Source: Firmicutes bacterium OM04-13BH
GTDB lineage: Bacteria; Bacillota; Clostridia; Lachnospirales; Lachnospiraceae
Length of the DNA: 64,000 nucleotides
Direction of reading: 5' to 3'
Assembly: GCA_003481745.1 (NCBI GenBank)
Contig: QULP01000001.1
Location: 444,144 to 508,143 of the forward strand
Shown here piece after piece: positions 9,919 to 20,197 of this stretch (positions are counted from its first letter, which is position 1; the number at the start of each line of letters is the position of its first letter). Below the pieces are notes generated by a model. It ran no database searches and was not told the DNA's origin. It was given only the letters and a program-made list of their open reading frames with translations. Position numbers and translations under genes: made by a program.

Positions 9919-10803
9919 TTAGCTTCTTGGATGCGCTTTTTTATAGACATTCCTGATTCGATTTGTATTCAAACTTAAATAAATCTGAGTAGTAGAAATA
10001 TCTGAATGCCCCAGCATTTCCTGCACACTTCTTAAATCTGCACCATTCTGCAATAAATGCACCGCAAAAGAATGACGCAGAGTATGCGGTGTAATTTCTT
10101 TTTCAATTCCTGCAAGTTTTGCATAATACTTTAAAATTTTCCAAAATCCCTGACGGCTCATTGCCGTTCCATTGCAGTTGATAAACAAATTGGGACTGTC
10201 ATTTTCTTTTAAAAGTACATCTCTTGCCTGTTCCATATAAGTCTCCACTGCCTTTTTTGCTGTATTTCCAAATGGAACCGCACGGCTCTTTTCCATTGAA
10301 CTACAGCTGATATAATTTAATTTCAGGTTCACATCCCTGACGGATAAATGAATCAGTTCACTGACACGTATCCCCGTTGCATACAGCAGTTCAAGCATTG
10401 CCTTGTCCCGTATTCCTTTTATTGTTTTTTCATCTGGCTGGGCAAGCAGCAAATCCACTTCTTCTACAGAAAGAATCTCCGGTATCTTTTTTTCTACTTT
10501 TGGAGCTTTTAAAGTATCTGCCGGATTTTTGGGAATAAGTCCCTGATTAAAAAAATATTGAAAAAATGCACGAATTGAAGCAATACTTCTGGAAATAGAA
10601 GAAGCCGCAAACTCCTCCCGTTCCAAATAAGTAACATAACTGTTTAATTCTGCCTCTGTCACTTGCCTTATTCTGCGTATCCCTTTGTCCTTCAAAAACT
10701 GCTCCAATTTGCGCAAGTCCCGCTCGTAAGAAATTTCTGTATTGAAAGAAGTGCCTCTTGTGTTATGTAAATACCCAATAAACTCTTCTATCTCACACTT
10801 CAT
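9919..10803 (-). CDS. xerD: Site-specific tyrosine recombinase XerD
   Basis: Chromosome dimer resolution recombinase. All six catalytic residues can be placed: Arg146 (ATGIRVSEL), Lys172, His240 and Arg243 (HTLRHSFAVHL), His266 (MLGHSDIS) and Tyr275 (TTQIYLSL). The N-terminal SAM-like DNA-binding domain covers about residues 1-95. At 294 residues it is full length. Position next to spoIIM matches the Bacillus spoIIM-xerD neighbourhood, which supports a housekeeping XerD rather than a phage integrase. Confidence 0.92.
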   Translation of the reverse strand: MKCEIEEFIGYLHNTRGTSFNTEISYERDLRKLEQFLKDKGIRRIRQVTEAELNSYVTYLEREEFAASSISRSIASIRAFFQYFFNQGLIPKNPADTLKAPKVEKKIPEILSVEEVDLLLAQPDEKTIKGIRDKAMLELLYATGIRVSELIHLSVRDVNLKLNYISCSSMEKSRAVPFGNTAKKAVETYMEQARDVLLKENDSPNLFINCNGTAMSRQGFWKILKYYAKLAGIEKEITPHTLRHSFAVHLLQNGADLRSVQEMLGHSDISTTQIYLSLNTNRIRNVYKKAHPRS

Positions 10804-11056
10804 GATACAATCCTTTATCTCTAATCTTTATAGACACTCTCAAAGTCTTTCTGCAACGTCAAAACCACAAAAACTTCAAGAATATATTTGCTATAAATGG
10901 ATTATATATCACTTTTGGATTAAAAATCAAACCCCTTTTTAAGGTTCCTTTTCCTGTTTTCCATTATGTTTTTTTATTTATACAAGATATCGGCAGCCAC
11001 TATTTTTCATCCACCATATATGGTAAATTTTAAATTGTTAACTTTTTATGAATTTT
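10804..11056. other. Intergenic region between xerD and spoIIM, no feature seen
   Basis: This AT-rich stretch of about 250 bases holds no gene, strong hairpin or clear promoter that I can support; xerD presumably starts from somewhere within it. Confidence 0.5.
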
Positions 11057-11617
11057 TTAATGAAATAATACTCTTAATAAATTGGGACTCACATAACTTT
11101 CCAAAAAAATCCCAAGCAAAAATATAAGTGCCGCACTGGTCATAAAAAAAACGTACCCCTTATAGCCCTCTTTTCTCCGATAACTTTTCCTCCAGAATTT
11201 AAGACTCATCTCACTGCATAAAAAAAACAGAGCTAAAACAGAGGGAAGATAAAAGAAAATCTGAGGAATCCCACATCCTATACAGAAAAAAATTCCAATG
11301 ACCCCATACTCCATCAAAAATAAAGTAACCAGACAGCCTGCTAAAAGTCCGAGCCACAGACAGCCTGCCAATACCATTACAATTCCTGCAGGCGTCATTC
11401 CGCCTATAAAATAAAACAGAAACCATTTCCCCCTCAGTTTTAATAAGTGACCAAATACCTGAACATTTAAAACAGATTCTGTATTTTGATTTTTCAGATA
11501 GATACCAAGTAAAGCTGTATTCTCCTGTGTCACCTTTTTCAACAGACTCGTACAAAGAATTCCAATTGTAAAGCCTACAAAATATAGAATCAAAAAAATG
11601 GAAAGCCTTTTTTTCAT
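11057..11617 (-). CDS. spoIIM: Stage II sporulation protein M-like membrane protein
   Basis: A 186-residue protein with about five hydrophobic segments. It starts MKKRLSIFLILYFVGFTIG. The GCGIPQIFFYLPSVLALFF segment resembles the conserved G-x-P-x-E/Q...P block of SpoIIM, and ESYVSPNLL near the C-terminus matches the family's final membrane-exit motif. SpoIIM is part of the SpoIIDMP complex that drives septal peptidoglycan remodelling during engulfment. AGGGGG precedes the ATG. It lies next to xerD as in Bacillus. Sequence conservation in this family is low, so the call leans on topology, end motifs and context. Confidence 0.72.
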   Translation of the reverse strand: MKKRLSIFLILYFVGFTIGILCTSLLKKVTQENTALLGIYLKNQNTESVLNVQVFGHLLKLRGKWFLFYFIGGMTPAGIVMVLAGCLWLGLLAGCLVTLFLMEYGVIGIFFCIGCGIPQIFFYLPSVLALFFLCSEMSLKFWRKSYRRKEGYKGYVFFMTSAALIFLLGIFLESYVSPNLLRVLFH

Positions 11618-11697
11618 TTTTTCCCCCTATACAAGGTATGCCTTATTTATTATACTTAACACAAAAAATTTTTTACAGAAAAGCAATTTCCTGCAAA

Positions 11698-11853
11698 GTC
11701 AAGTGGATATTCGCAATCCGCTTCGCTACTTGCTCATAACCAAATAGCTGCTACGCAGCTTATCAGAAGGGGCTTGCCCCCTCCTGATACAAGCAAGTCC
11801 CCTGCTTATTGCTTTTCGCAATTGAAGCAGGGGACTTACTTGATTTGGTTAAA
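11698..11853. repeat. Dispersed palindromic repeat, copy 1 (long form)
   Basis: The flanks GTCAAGTGGATATTCGCAAT... (11698-11734) and TACTTGATTTGGTTAAA (11837-11853) match a second copy at 48565-48615, but here about 105 extra bases lie between them. The insert is a row of hairpins: AGCTGC/GCAGCT, AGGGG/CCCCT, and a long stem AAGTCCCCTGCTT (11795-11807) with AAGCAGGGGACTT (11825-11837), continued inward by ATTGC/GCAAT. It lies between the rny terminator and spoIIM. No coding sequence is seen, so it may be a non-autonomous mobile repeat or a structured RNA in the rny-spoIIM transcript. Confidence 0.7.
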
Positions 11854-11886
11854 AAACAGAGCCAAAGAATTTTTTCTTTGACTCTG
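11851..11886 (-). terminator. Intrinsic terminator of rny
   Basis: On the minus strand CAGAG-T-CAAAG and CTTTG-G-CTCTG form a stem followed by six T. It lies ten bases after the rny stop codon. Confidence 0.85.
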
Positions 11887-11896
11887 CATCAGTTTC

Positions 11897-13456
11897 TTAT
11901 TTTGCGTAATCGACTACGCGGCTTTCACGAATTACACTAACTTTAATCTGTCCTGGATATTCCAGTTCAGCTTCAATTTGTTTGGAAATATCTCGTGCTA
12001 ACAATACCATATCCGTATCACTTACATGTTCCGGAAGTACCATTACACGGATTTCTCTACCTGCCTGAATAGCAAAAGATTTTTCTACTCCCTTGAAGGA
12101 GTTTGTTATGTCTTCTAATTGTTTTAACCTGTTGGTATATGTTTCTACAGTTTCTCTTCTTGCACCTGGTCTTGCAGCTGAAATCGCATCTGCCGCCTGT
12201 ACAAGACAAGCCACCAGAGAATTCGGCTCTACGTCACCGTGGTGGGACTCAACCGCATTAATTACAATCTGGGACTCTTTATATTTTCTACATAAGTCAG
12301 CACCGATCTGAATATGGGAACCTTCCACTTCATGGTCGATGGATTTTCCGATGTCATGTAATAAACCAGCACGTTTTGCCATCCGGATATCGGTTCCGAC
12401 TTCTCCGGCTAATAATCCAGCAATCTGTGCTACTTCAATTGAATGTTTTAAAGCATTCTGTCCGTAGCTGGAACGGAATTTCATACGTCCTAACAAACGG
12501 ATTAATTCCGGATGAATACCATGCACTCCAACTTCAAGTGCAGCAGATTCTCCTTCCTCTCTCATCATGGTTTCAACTTCTTTTTGTGCCTTTTCCACCA
12601 TCTCTTCAATTCTGGCTGGATGAATTCTTCCATCCACAATCAGTCTTTCCAATGCAATACGTGCCACCTCACGTCTGATTGGGTCAAATCCGGACAGGAC
12701 TACCGCTTCCGGGGTATCATCGATAATCAAATCTACCCCTGTTAAGGTTTCAAGTGTTCTGATGTTACGTCCCTCTCTACCAATGATACGTCCTTTCATT
12801 TCATCACTTGGAAGCTGCACGACTGAAATTGTAGCTTCCGCTACATGGTCTGCTGCACATTTCTGAATTGCAGTTACCACATATTCTTTTGCTTTTTTAC
12901 CAGCTTCTTCTTTTGCCTTACTCTCTAATTCCTTATAAAGCTTGGCAGTGTCAGTTTTTACTTCGTCTTCAACAGTTTTTAAAAGATAATCTTTTGCTTG
13001 TTCGGAGGTAAGACCGGAAATTCTCTCCAGTTCCTGTACTCTCTGGTCATGTAATTCGTCGATTTTCTTTTCTTTTTTCTTTAACTCTGCTTCTTTTGCT
13101 GAATAATCTGCTTCTCGCTTTTCGATGGCATCTGCTTTTTTATCCAAAGCTTCTTCTCTGGAGACAACACGCTTCTCATATTTCTGAAGTTCTGCACGTC
13201 TCTCTTTTGTCTCTTTTTCCAATTCATTCTTGGTGCGAAGGTTTTCTTCTTTCGCCTCTAAAAGAGCTTCACGCTTTTTCGTTTCCGCAGTTTTCAATGC
13301 TTCATCTATAATGCCTCTTGCTTTTACTTCAGCAGTTCCAATTGTTTCCGCATCTTTTTCTGTCTTTTTCTTTACAGAAAGATTTGCAGTAACCGGCACT
13401 GAAACAGCTAAGGTAACTATAACAGCAATAATCGCAGTTATCACAATGATTCCCAC
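11897..13456 (-). CDS. rny: Ribonuclease Y
   Basis: Membrane-anchored endoribonuclease that starts mRNA decay in Firmicutes. The 519-residue protein has an N-terminal transmembrane helix (about residues 1-25), a long charged coiled coil (about 30-200), a KH RNA-binding domain ([13 protein letters not shown], about 225-237) and an HD metal-dependent hydrolase domain with the HDIGK motif followed by ESHHGDVE. The start is a GTG at 13456 with AGGAGG seven bases upstream, since no ATG fits. It is followed by its own terminator. Confidence 0.97.
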   Translation of the reverse strand: MGIIVITAIIAVIVTLAVSVPVTANLSVKKKTEKDAETIGTAEVKARGIIDEALKTAETKKREALLEAKEENLRTKNELEKETKERRAELQKYEKRVVSREEALDKKADAIEKREADYSAKEAELKKKEKKIDELHDQRVQELERISGLTSEQAKDYLLKTVEDEVKTDTAKLYKELESKAKEEAGKKAKEYVVTAIQKCAADHVAEATISVVQLPSDEMKGRIIGREGRNIRTLETLTGVDLIIDDTPEAVVLSGFDPIRREVARIALERLIVDGRIHPARIEEMVEKAQKEVETMMREEGESAALEVGVHGIHPELIRLLGRMKFRSSYGQNALKHSIEVAQIAGLLAGEVGTDIRMAKRAGLLHDIGKSIDHEVEGSHIQIGADLCRKYKESQIVINAVESHHGDVEPNSLVACLVQAADAISAARPGARRETVETYTNRLKQLEDITNSFKGVEKSFAIQAGREIRVMVLPEHVSDTDMVLLARDISKQIEAELEYPGQIKVSVIRESRVVDYAK

Positions 13457-13588
13457 AGGAGCACCTCCTTATATTTAATTTTCATTGTACAAATACAACA
13501 GTATAATTTTATACTGTTTTCAATAAAAAGTCAACTAAAAAGCATTTTAAAAATTACCTCTCTCTGTATAATTTGTCGAACTTTTTTA

Positions 13589-14212
13589 TTAAAATTCTAT
13601 ATTATTCCGCCATTCTTCCTCACGCATAACAGCCAGAATATCCGACGAAGAAAATCCCTTTCTCATTAAAAATCCATAAAGTCTCTGCTTCTCTTTTTCA
13701 TTCATGGGAATATCTGTCTTTCGCTTCTTTAAGATAATCTGACGAATCATTTCTCTCGTTTCTCCAAAATCTGTCGATTCTAATACCTCTTCAATGATTT
13801 CTCTGGAAATTCCCTTCTGGACAAGTTCCATTTTCAGTCTCGCTTTTCCTTTTCCCTGCTTTTTCCACTCAATATAATGTTCGGCATATCGTCTGTCATC
13901 TAAATATCCATAAGATGTTACATAAGCAATCGCAGATTCCACTGCTTCTTTTGGATACTCACTTTCTTCCAGTTTTCTTCTAAGCTGTGCTTCTGTTTTA
14001 TCCGTACGCTCCAAAATATGCATAGCACGCAAAGTTGCACGTTTTTTGAGTACCCTGTTGACTAATTCTTCATAAACTTCAGGAGGAAGCACTGCTCCCT
14101 CCTCTAAATGATAACGGGAAAGTTCGCCTTTATAAACCGCAAAGGCAGATTCCCCATCTAAAAATATTCTATACTTCTGCTTTGTCAAAGCCTGTATTTT
14201 CGTTATCTCCAT
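13589..14212 (-). CDS. recX: Recombination regulator RecX
   Basis: Binds RecA filaments and limits recombinase activity. It is a 207-residue protein with an N-terminal ~60-residue extension and three-helix RecX repeats (for example RTDKTEAQLRRKLEESEYP, and YGYLDDRRYAEHYIEWK, the most conserved block). The start overlaps the recA stop codon as TAATG, so translation is coupled to recA and the gene belongs to the same SOS operon. Confidence 0.93.
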   Translation of the reverse strand: MEITKIQALTKQKYRIFLDGESAFAVYKGELSRYHLEEGAVLPPEVYEELVNRVLKKRATLRAMHILERTDKTEAQLRRKLEESEYPKEAVESAIAYVTSYGYLDDRRYAEHYIEWKKQGKGKARLKMELVQKGISREIIEEVLESTDFGETREMIRQIILKKRKTDIPMNEKEKQRLYGFLMRKGFSSSDILAVMREEEWRNNIEF

Positions 14213-15258
14213 TATTCACCTTTTTTACTCTCGGATTTTGCAGACTCTGTTTGCTTCTTCTCAGTTGGAAGTCCGTAATGCTCACGAACCTGTGTTTCCA
14301 CTTCTTCAAGAATCTCCGGATTGTCTCTCAAATACTGCTTTGCATTTTCACGTCCCTGACCAATCTTTGCATCCTTATAGGCATACCATGCACCACTTTT
14401 TACAATAATTCCAAGTCCGGCAGCCAAATCAAGCACGTCACCCTCTTTTGAAATTCCTTTTCCAAACATAATATCAAACTCTGCCTCTTTAAACGGCGGT
14501 GCAACTTTATTTTTTACAACTTTAATTCTGGTTCTGTTACCGATAATCTCTCCTGCCTGTTTTAATGCTTCAATCCTTCTGACATCCATACGCACGGAAG
14601 AATAGAACTTTAAGGCACGTCCACCTGTTGTTGTTTCCGGATTTCCAAACATCACTCCAATTTTTTCACGAAGCTGGTTAATAAAAATTACCACACAGTT
14701 TGATTTACTGATAACCGCTGTCAGTTTTCTAAGTGCCTGAGACATCAGCCTTGCCTGAAGTCCAACGTGGGAATCTCCCATATCACCTTCAATTTCCGCC
14801 TTCGGAACAAGTGCTGCAACAGAGTCTACAATTACAATGTCCACTGCACCGGAACGCACCATGGTTTCTGTAATTTCCATCGCCTGTTCTCCGTTGTCCG
14901 GCTGGGAAATATAAAGATTATCAATATCAACACCAATGTTTTTTGCATAAACAGGGTCTAACGCATGTTCTGCATCGATAAAGCCTGCAATTCCTCCTCT
15001 TTTCTGTACTTCTGCAACCATGTGGAGGGCTACTGTTGTCTTACCACTTGATTCTGGTCCGTAAATCTCAATAATTCTCCCTTTTGGGACTCCTCCAAGA
15101 CCTAATGCAATATCAAGGCTTAAAGAGCCAGTCGGAACAGCTTCTACATTCATATTTACGCTGGAATCACCTAATTTCATAACAGAACCTTTTCCAAACT
15201 GTTTTTCAATCTGTCCAAGCGCTACATCAAGTGCTTTTAATTTATCTTCTTTGACCAT
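14212..15258 (-). CDS. recA: Recombinase RecA
   Basis: ATP-dependent strand-exchange protein and activator of LexA self-cleavage. The Walker [10 protein letters not shown] lies at residues 67-75, Walker B is [10 protein letters not shown], and the DNA-binding L2 loop [20 protein letters not shown] is intact. Length of 348 is standard. AAAGGAG precedes the ATG. A perfect Gram-positive SOS box and a consensus promoter lie upstream, so damage induction is expected. recX follows with overlapping codons. Confidence 0.98.
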   Translation of the reverse strand: MVKEDKLKALDVALGQIEKQFGKGSVMKLGDSSVNMNVEAVPTGSLSLDIALGLGGVPKGRIIEIYGPESSGKTTVALHMVAEVQKRGGIAGFIDAEHALDPVYAKNIGVDIDNLYISQPDNGEQAMEITETMVRSGAVDIVIVDSVAALVPKAEIEGDMGDSHVGLQARLMSQALRKLTAVISKSNCVVIFINQLREKIGVMFGNPETTTGGRALKFYSSVRMDVRRIEALKQAGEIIGNRTRIKVVKNKVAPPFKEAEFDIMFGKGISKEGDVLDLAAGLGIIVKSGAWYAYKDAKIGQGRENAKQYLRDNPEILEEVETQVREHYGLPTEKKQTESAKSESKKGE

Positions 15259-15292
15259 CTTTTTACTCCTTTATTTTATTTTTTATATGCAG

Positions 15293-15306
15293 CGAACTTA
15301 TGTTCG
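15293..15306. promoter_or_regulatory. LexA (SOS) box upstream of recA
   Basis: CGAACTTATGTTCG is a perfect match to the Gram-positive LexA site CGAACNNNNGTTCG. It lies 35 bases before the recA start and just downstream of the promoter -10 element, where LexA would block transcription. Confidence 0.9.
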
Positions 15307-15320
15307 TATCTATAGTTGAT

Positions 15321-15349
15321 ATAATAGTATACTTTCTCTTAATTGTCAA
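15321..15349 (-). promoter_or_regulatory. SigA-type promoter of recA-recX
   Basis: On the minus strand TTGACA (15344-15349) and TATTAT (15321-15326) are separated by 17 bases, immediately upstream of the SOS box. Confidence 0.8.
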
Positions 15350-15668
15350 TGAGTTTTCTTTTTCTGCTTACAGCTTTATAGATTATTTGGAGATTATTTT
15401 CAGCGAACGCTAAGGATAAAAAATTTAAGAATCTTAAGATTTATCTTTGATTTATTGCTTTTTATTATCCTCGATTTTTTACAAAAAGTCAAGAAAAGTT
15501 GATTTTTTAATTATTTTTTTGTCATTTTTTACGTTTTAGATAAATTAATTTGATGTCTTTTAGACGAATTAACCGTATAATGTACCTATAAATATTATTT
15601 TTTTATATCTTGTGTGATTTTTTTATTATTTACAGAAAATTACATCACACAAGTAAGAAAGGAGACTT
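15350..15668. other. Divergent intergenic region recA/hppA
   Basis: This AT-rich region of about 320 bases contains a TATAAT near 15575 that could serve hppA, without a convincing -35 element, a small palindrome AGCGAACGCT near 15402, and the hppA ribosome binding site AAAGGAG. No gene was found. Confidence 0.4.
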
Positions 15669-17633
15669 ATGGAAACCATGATCTATCTCGCACCAATCGT
15701 TGGTGTCCTTGCCCTGCTTTTTGCTTTTACACTCTCAAACAACATCAAAAAGCAGGATGCAGGAAATCAGAGAATGCAGGAAATCGCTTCTTACATTCAT
15801 GAAGGCGCACAGGCCTTTTTAATGGCAGAGTACCGTATTCTCATTATCTTCGTTGCACTTTTATTCTTTATTTTAGGCTTTGCTTTAAAAAGCTGGAGTA
15901 CTGCCTGCGCCTTTCTTTTAGGTGCACTGTTCTCTTCTGCTGCCGGTTATTTCGGCATGCAGGTTGCCACAAAAGCAAATGTCCGCACTGCCGGAGCTGC
16001 AAAAGAATCCGGTATGCCTAAAGCATTATCCATCGCATTTTCCGGTGGTTCTGTTATGGGAATGTGCGTGACCGGACTTGGTCTGATTGGTGTCAGCATT
16101 GTCTACTTAATTACAAAAGATACCGGCGTCATTTCCGGATTTGGGCTTGGTGCTTCTTCCATCGCTTTATTTGCCCGTGTAGGTGGAGGAATTTACACCA
16201 AAGCTGCCGATGTTGGAGCTGACCTTGTTGGTAAAGTAGAAGCCGGTATTCCGGAAGATGACCCTCGTAACCCTGCTGTTATCGCTGATAATGTTGGTGA
16301 TAACGTCGGTGACGTTGCCGGTATGGGGGCTGACCTTTTTGAATCTTATGTCGGCTCTCTTGTATCTGCAATTACTCTTGGTGTCATCTACTTCAAAGAA
16401 CCGGGTGCCGTATTCCCTCTTGCACTTGCTGCATTTGGAATCCTTGCATCGATCGCCGGTACTTTCTTTGTAAAAGCCAGCAAAAATGCAGACCCAGGAA
16501 AAGCATTAAAAGCCGGAACTTATGGTTCCAGTGCCGTTGTATTAGTTCTTTCACTTGTACTAAGTAAGGTATTCTTTGGTGATATGAAAGCAGCACTCGC
16601 TATCATCAGTGGTCTGATTGTCGGACTGTTAATCGGTATTATGACAGAATATTATACTTCCGGCGATTATAAACCGGTTCAGAGAATTGCAGCCCAGTCA
16701 GAAACCGGTTCTGCTACCACAATCATCAGTGGTCTTTCTGTTGGTATGCGTTCCACTATGCTTCCACTGTTTTTTATCGCAATTGGTATTTTATGTTCCT
16801 ATCATTTCTGTGGACTGTATGGAATTGCTCTTTCCGCAGTCGGTATGCTTTCCACAGCCGGAATCACAATCGCAATTGACGCTTATGGTCCAATCGCTGA
16901 TAATGCCGGTGGTATCGCAGAAATGTCCGGATTAGAAGATTCCGTTCGTAATATTACAGACAAACTTGACTCTGTCGGAAATACAACCGCAGCTATGGGA
17001 AAAGGATTCGCTATCGGCTCTGCTGCCCTGACTGCCCTTGCCTTATTCGTTTCTTATTCAGAGGCTGTCGGACTGGAATCCATTGATATCTTAAATCCAC
17101 AGGTTATCATCGGACTCTTCCTTGGAGGTATGCTTCCATTTTTATTCTCTGCTATGACTATGGATTCTGTTTCCAAAGCAGCAAACAAAATGATTGAAGA
17201 AGTTCGTCGTCAGTTTAAAACCATTCCTGGTATCATGGAAGGAAAAGGCAAACCGGATTATTCTTCCTGTGTGGAAATTTCTACTCAGGCTGCCTTAAAA
17301 GAAATGATGCTTCCAGGTCTGATGGCAGTTGCTGCTCCTCTTTTATGTGGAATCATTCTTGGTTCTTCTGCACTTGGCGGACTGCTTGCCGGTGCTCTTG
17401 TAACCGGTGTTTTAATGGCAATCTTCATGGCAAACTCCGGTGGCGCATGGGATAATGCAAAAAAATACATCGAAGATGGACACCATGGCGGAAAAGGAAG
17501 TCCGGCTCATAAAGCAGCTGTTGTTGGCGATACTGTCGGCGACCCATTTAAGGATACTTCAGGACCGTCTATCAACATCCTGATTAAACTTATGACAATT
17601 GTTGCTGTTGTATTTACTCCATTATTCTTATAA
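15669..17633 (+). CDS. hppA: Membrane-bound ion-pumping pyrophosphatase, K+-dependent type
   Basis: Hydrolyses pyrophosphate and uses the energy to pump H+ or Na+ across the membrane. The 654-residue protein has about 16 transmembrane segments. Signature residues are in [38 protein letters not shown] and [19 protein letters not shown]. The segment [16 protein letters not shown] has Ala where K+-independent enzymes have Lys, so this is the K+-dependent class, which includes Na+ pumps; the ion cannot be settled by eye. AAAGGAG precedes the ATG. It is monocistronic and ends at a strong hairpin. Confidence 0.95.
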   Translation: METMIYLAPIVGVLALLFAFTLSNNIKKQDAGNQRMQEIASYIHEGAQAFLMAEYRILIIFVALLFFILGFALKSWSTACAFLLGALFSSAAGYFGMQVATKANVRTAGAAKESGMPKALSIAFSGGSVMGMCVTGLGLIGVSIVYLITKDTGVISGFGLGASSIALFARVGGGIYTKAADVGADLVGKVEAGIPEDDPRNPAVIADNVGDNVGDVAGMGADLFESYVGSLVSAITLGVIYFKEPGAVFPLALAAFGILASIAGTFFVKASKNADPGKALKAGTYGSSAVVLVLSLVLSKVFFGDMKAALAIISGLIVGLLIGIMTEYYTSGDYKPVQRIAAQSETGSATTIISGLSVGMRSTMLPLFFIAIGILCSYHFCGLYGIALSAVGMLSTAGITIAIDAYGPIADNAGGIAEMSGLEDSVRNITDKLDSVGNTTAAMGKGFAIGSAALTALALFVSYSEAVGLESIDILNPQVIIGLFLGGMLPFLFSAMTMDSVSKAANKMIEEVRRQFKTIPGIMEGKGKPDYSSCVEISTQAALKEMMLPGLMAVAAPLLCGIILGSSALGGLLAGALVTGVLMAIFMANSGGAWDNAKKYIEDGHHGGKGSPAHKAAVVGDTVGDPFKDTSGPSINILIKLMTIVAVVFTPLFL

Positions 17634-17652
17634 TCTGATGTAAATTTATATT

Positions 17653-17692
17653 AAAAAAGGATATCCCAAGATGACAAGGGATATCCTTTTTT
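17653..17692. terminator. Bidirectional terminator between hppA and glgA
   Basis: A perfect stem, GGATATCCC and GGGATATCC, is flanked by six A and six T residues between convergent genes. Confidence 0.92.
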
Positions 17693-17711
17693 CTATTAAT
17701 TGATTTATTTA

Positions 17712-19157
17712 TTAACCGATTAACCAATTATACATTTCTTCATACTGTTTTGCAGAATTTCCCCAGGAGAAATCTTTTGCCATTGCACGATCGATCAGCT
17801 TGTTCCATTCGCGTTTTCTGTCATAGTAAACAGCTTCTGCATAACGAACGGTCGCTAGCATTTCATGTGCATTATAGTTTGTGAAGCTGAATCCGGTTCC
17901 GGTACTTTCATATTCATTGTATGGTTCTACGGTATCTTTTAATCCACCCGTTTCTCTTACAATCGGAATCGTTCCATATCTAAGGCTCATTAACTGACTT
18001 AAACCACATGGCTCAAACAGAGACGGCATTAAGAATGCATCGCAGGAAGCATAAATTTTATGGGACATTGCATTATCATAGAAAATGTTTGCAGATACTT
18101 TTCCCTGATACTTCCATGCAAAGTGACGGAACATATTTTCATACTGTTCTTCCCCTGTACCAAGTACCACTAACTGAATATTATCCTGACACAATTCATC
18201 CATCACATAAGCAATCAGGTCAAAACCTTTCTGGTCAGTCAGACGAGATACAATACCAATCATCATGGCTTTCGGGTCTTGATTTAAACCAAGTTCTCTT
18301 TGCAATTCTATTTTATTTTTTACTTTTTCCTTACGAAATGTTTTCGCATTGTAATTCTTTGCAATCAACTGATCTGTCTCTGGATTCCATTCACCATAAT
18401 CAATTCCGTTTACGATTCCACGCAGGTCATTTGCACGTGCTCTCATCAGCCCATCCAGTTTTTCACCATAAAATTCTGTCTTAATCTCTTCGGCATAAGT
18501 ATTACTTACGGTTGTGATTGCATCAGCATAAACCAGACCGCCTTTTAAAAGGTTTCCATCTTTATAAGATTCCAGTTTATCCGGAGTAAAGTAATATGCC
18601 GGAAGTCCGGTTAAATCACGGATTGTCTTAATATCCCAGGTTCCCTGGAATTTTAAGTTATGTATGGTCATAACAGTTTTGATTCCCTGATAGAACGGAC
18701 CATCCTGAAAACGGTCTTTTAAGAATACAGGCACTAATCCGGTCTGCCAATCATGACAGTGAATCAAGTCCGGTCTGAAGTCAATAACCGGAAGAATGGA
18801 TAAGGCTGCTTTTGAAAAATAAGAAAATTTCTCAATATCAAATCGAATATCTCCGTAAGGCTGATATCCTGAGAAATAATATTCATTATCGATAAAGTAA
18901 TACTGGATTCCCTCATATACCATCTGCATGATTCCAACATACTCTCTGCGGTAACCAATATCCATATAAAAATGTGTTACATACTGAAGCTGATTCTTAT
19001 ATTCTTCTTTCATACACATGTATTTCGGAATAATCACCCGCACATCATATTCGTTCTTGTCAAAACACTTTGGCAATGCCCCTACAACATCTGCCAGTCC
19101 TCCTGTTTTTATAAAAGGCACTGCTTCTGATGCCACAAATAAAATCTTTTTCACCAA
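17712..19157 (-). CDS. glgA: Glycogen (starch) synthase, ADP-glucose type
   Basis: Extends alpha-1,4-glucan chains from ADP-glucose. It is a GT5 enzyme of 481 residues: the N-terminal KTGGLADVVGALPK is the ADP-glucose binding loop, and the C-terminal PSLFEPCGLSQLMSLRYGTIP and RETGGLKDTVEPYN segments hold the catalytic Glu and the second KTGG-like loop. AGGAGG is followed by two in-frame candidate starts, TTG at 19157 and GTG at 19154, and no ATG; either fits. No other glycogen genes are adjacent. Confidence 0.94.
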   Translation of the reverse strand: MVKKILFVASEAVPFIKTGGLADVVGALPKCFDKNEYDVRVIIPKYMCMKEEYKNQLQYVTHFYMDIGYRREYVGIMQMVYEGIQYYFIDNEYYFSGYQPYGDIRFDIEKFSYFSKAALSILPVIDFRPDLIHCHDWQTGLVPVFLKDRFQDGPFYQGIKTVMTIHNLKFQGTWDIKTIRDLTGLPAYYFTPDKLESYKDGNLLKGGLVYADAITTVSNTYAEEIKTEFYGEKLDGLMRARANDLRGIVNGIDYGEWNPETDQLIAKNYNAKTFRKEKVKNKIELQRELGLNQDPKAMMIGIVSRLTDQKGFDLIAYVMDELCQDNIQLVVLGTGEEQYENMFRHFAWKYQGKVSANIFYDNAMSHKIYASCDAFLMPSLFEPCGLSQLMSLRYGTIPIVRETGGLKDTVEPYNEYESTGTGFSFTNYNAHEMLATVRYAEAVYYDRKREWNKLIDRAMAKDFSWGNSAKQYEEMYNWLIG

Positions 19158-19222
19158 AAAATTCCTCCTTGCTTCGATGTCTATTTAAGATGATTATACT
19201 CCTTTTTGTCTGGCATTGAAAG

Positions 19223-20014
19223 TTATTTTTTATATTCTAACCGGATTTTATCTGCAATTAAAGCAATAAACTCCGAATTTGTCGGCTTACCCTTTCCTGT
19301 ACTGACTGTATATCCAAATAATTCATCGATGGTGTCCATTTTTCCTCTGCTCCATGCAACTTCAATTGCATGACGAATCGCTCTTTCTACACGACTTGGA
19401 GTAGTCTGATGTTTCTTTGCAATCGTCGGATATAAAATTTTCGTGATAGAGTTCAGCATTTCCATATCATTGACAGAAAGAATAATGGCATCTCTTAAAT
19501 ACTGATATCCTTTGATGTGTGCCGGAACTCCGATTTCATGAATGATATTTGTTACATCGGTCTCAAGATTGCGTTCAAAATAAGTGTTCTTATCTTCATA
19601 AGCATTAATTCTTCTTAAATCTTTTCTTCCGTCTCTCAACTGACGAATATGTTTGATTCTTGAAATCAGCATATCATTATCGAATGGTTTTAACACATAA
19701 TAATTTGCGCCAAGATTAAAAGCATCTTCCGTAATCTGTTCCTGTCCGACTGCGGATACTACAATAAATGCCGGATGTTTCTTAATTGTGCAATCTTTTC
19801 CAACCCGCTCCATCACGGTCAGCCCGTCTACTTTTGGCATAATGATATCTAAAAGTACAACATCCGGTTCTTTCTCTTTAATAATATCATAAATATCAGC
19901 ACCATTATTTGCGTGTCCGACTAATTCCAATTCATTATCTTCTTTGATGAGCGTCTCCAATAAGTCTATCATTTTTTCATTATCATCTGCAATTGCGACA
20001 TTTAATTTTTCCAT
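19223..20014 (-). CDS. spo0A: Sporulation master regulator Spo0A
   Basis: Response regulator whose phosphorylation commits the cell to sporulation. The receiver domain has Asp10, Asp11, the phosphorylated Asp56 (VVLLDIIMP) and Lys109 (YVLKPF). The C-terminal Spo0A effector domain (about residues 145-263) includes [20 protein letters not shown], the DNA-recognition helix region. The ATG at 20014 ([15 protein letters not shown]) follows GGAGG; the longer frame starting upstream is not family-like. The gene follows spoIVB as in other endospore formers. A SigA-like promoter and a 0A box lie upstream, suggesting autoregulation. Confidence 0.97.
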   Translation of the reverse strand: MEKLNVAIADDNEKMIDLLETLIKEDNELELVGHANNGADIYDIIKEKEPDVVLLDIIMPKVDGLTVMERVGKDCTIKKHPAFIVVSAVGQEQITEDAFNLGANYYVLKPFDNDMLISRIKHIRQLRDGRKDLRRINAYEDKNTYFERNLETDVTNIIHEIGVPAHIKGYQYLRDAIILSVNDMEMLNSITKILYPTIAKKHQTTPSRVERAIRHAIEVAWSRGKMDTIDELFGYTVSTGKGKPTNSEFIALIADKIRLEYKK

Positions 20015-20098
20015 TTCTAATCCTCCATCACTTATTGCTGCTTTCCTCAGTAAACGACGGGCGCCCTGTTGAATTGCCATTTTCTAAGGATTACTTGT

Positions 20099-20127
20099 AT
20101 TATATTCTCTGTCTGTCAGTTAATCAA
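20099..20127 (-). promoter_or_regulatory. Promoter of spo0A
   Basis: On the minus strand TTGATT (20122-20127) and TATAAT (20099-20104) are separated by 17 bases, about 85 bases before the spo0A start. Confidence 0.65.
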
Positions 20128-20166
20128 GAAAATTGTTTCTACAATAAGTGTTCTTTTCTGTTATTT

Positions 20167-20173
20167 TTCGACA
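20167..20173 (-). promoter_or_regulatory. Candidate 0A box upstream of spo0A
   Basis: TGTCGAA on the minus strand matches the core Spo0A site and lies 40 bases upstream of the promoter -35. A seven-base site is expected by chance several times in 64 kb, so only its place before spo0A gives it weight. Confidence 0.45.
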
Positions 20174-20197
20174 TTTTGACAAATTACAACTTTTTAT

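Noticed and set aside
10742..10942. A 66-codon open frame overlapping the start of xerD
   Set aside because: It is mostly antisense to xerD, has no ribosome binding site and ends in low-complexity AT-rich sequence.
13574..13580. TGTCGAA, a possible 0A box upstream of rny
   Set aside because: A seven-base match is expected several times by chance in this window, and rny is not a known Spo0A target.
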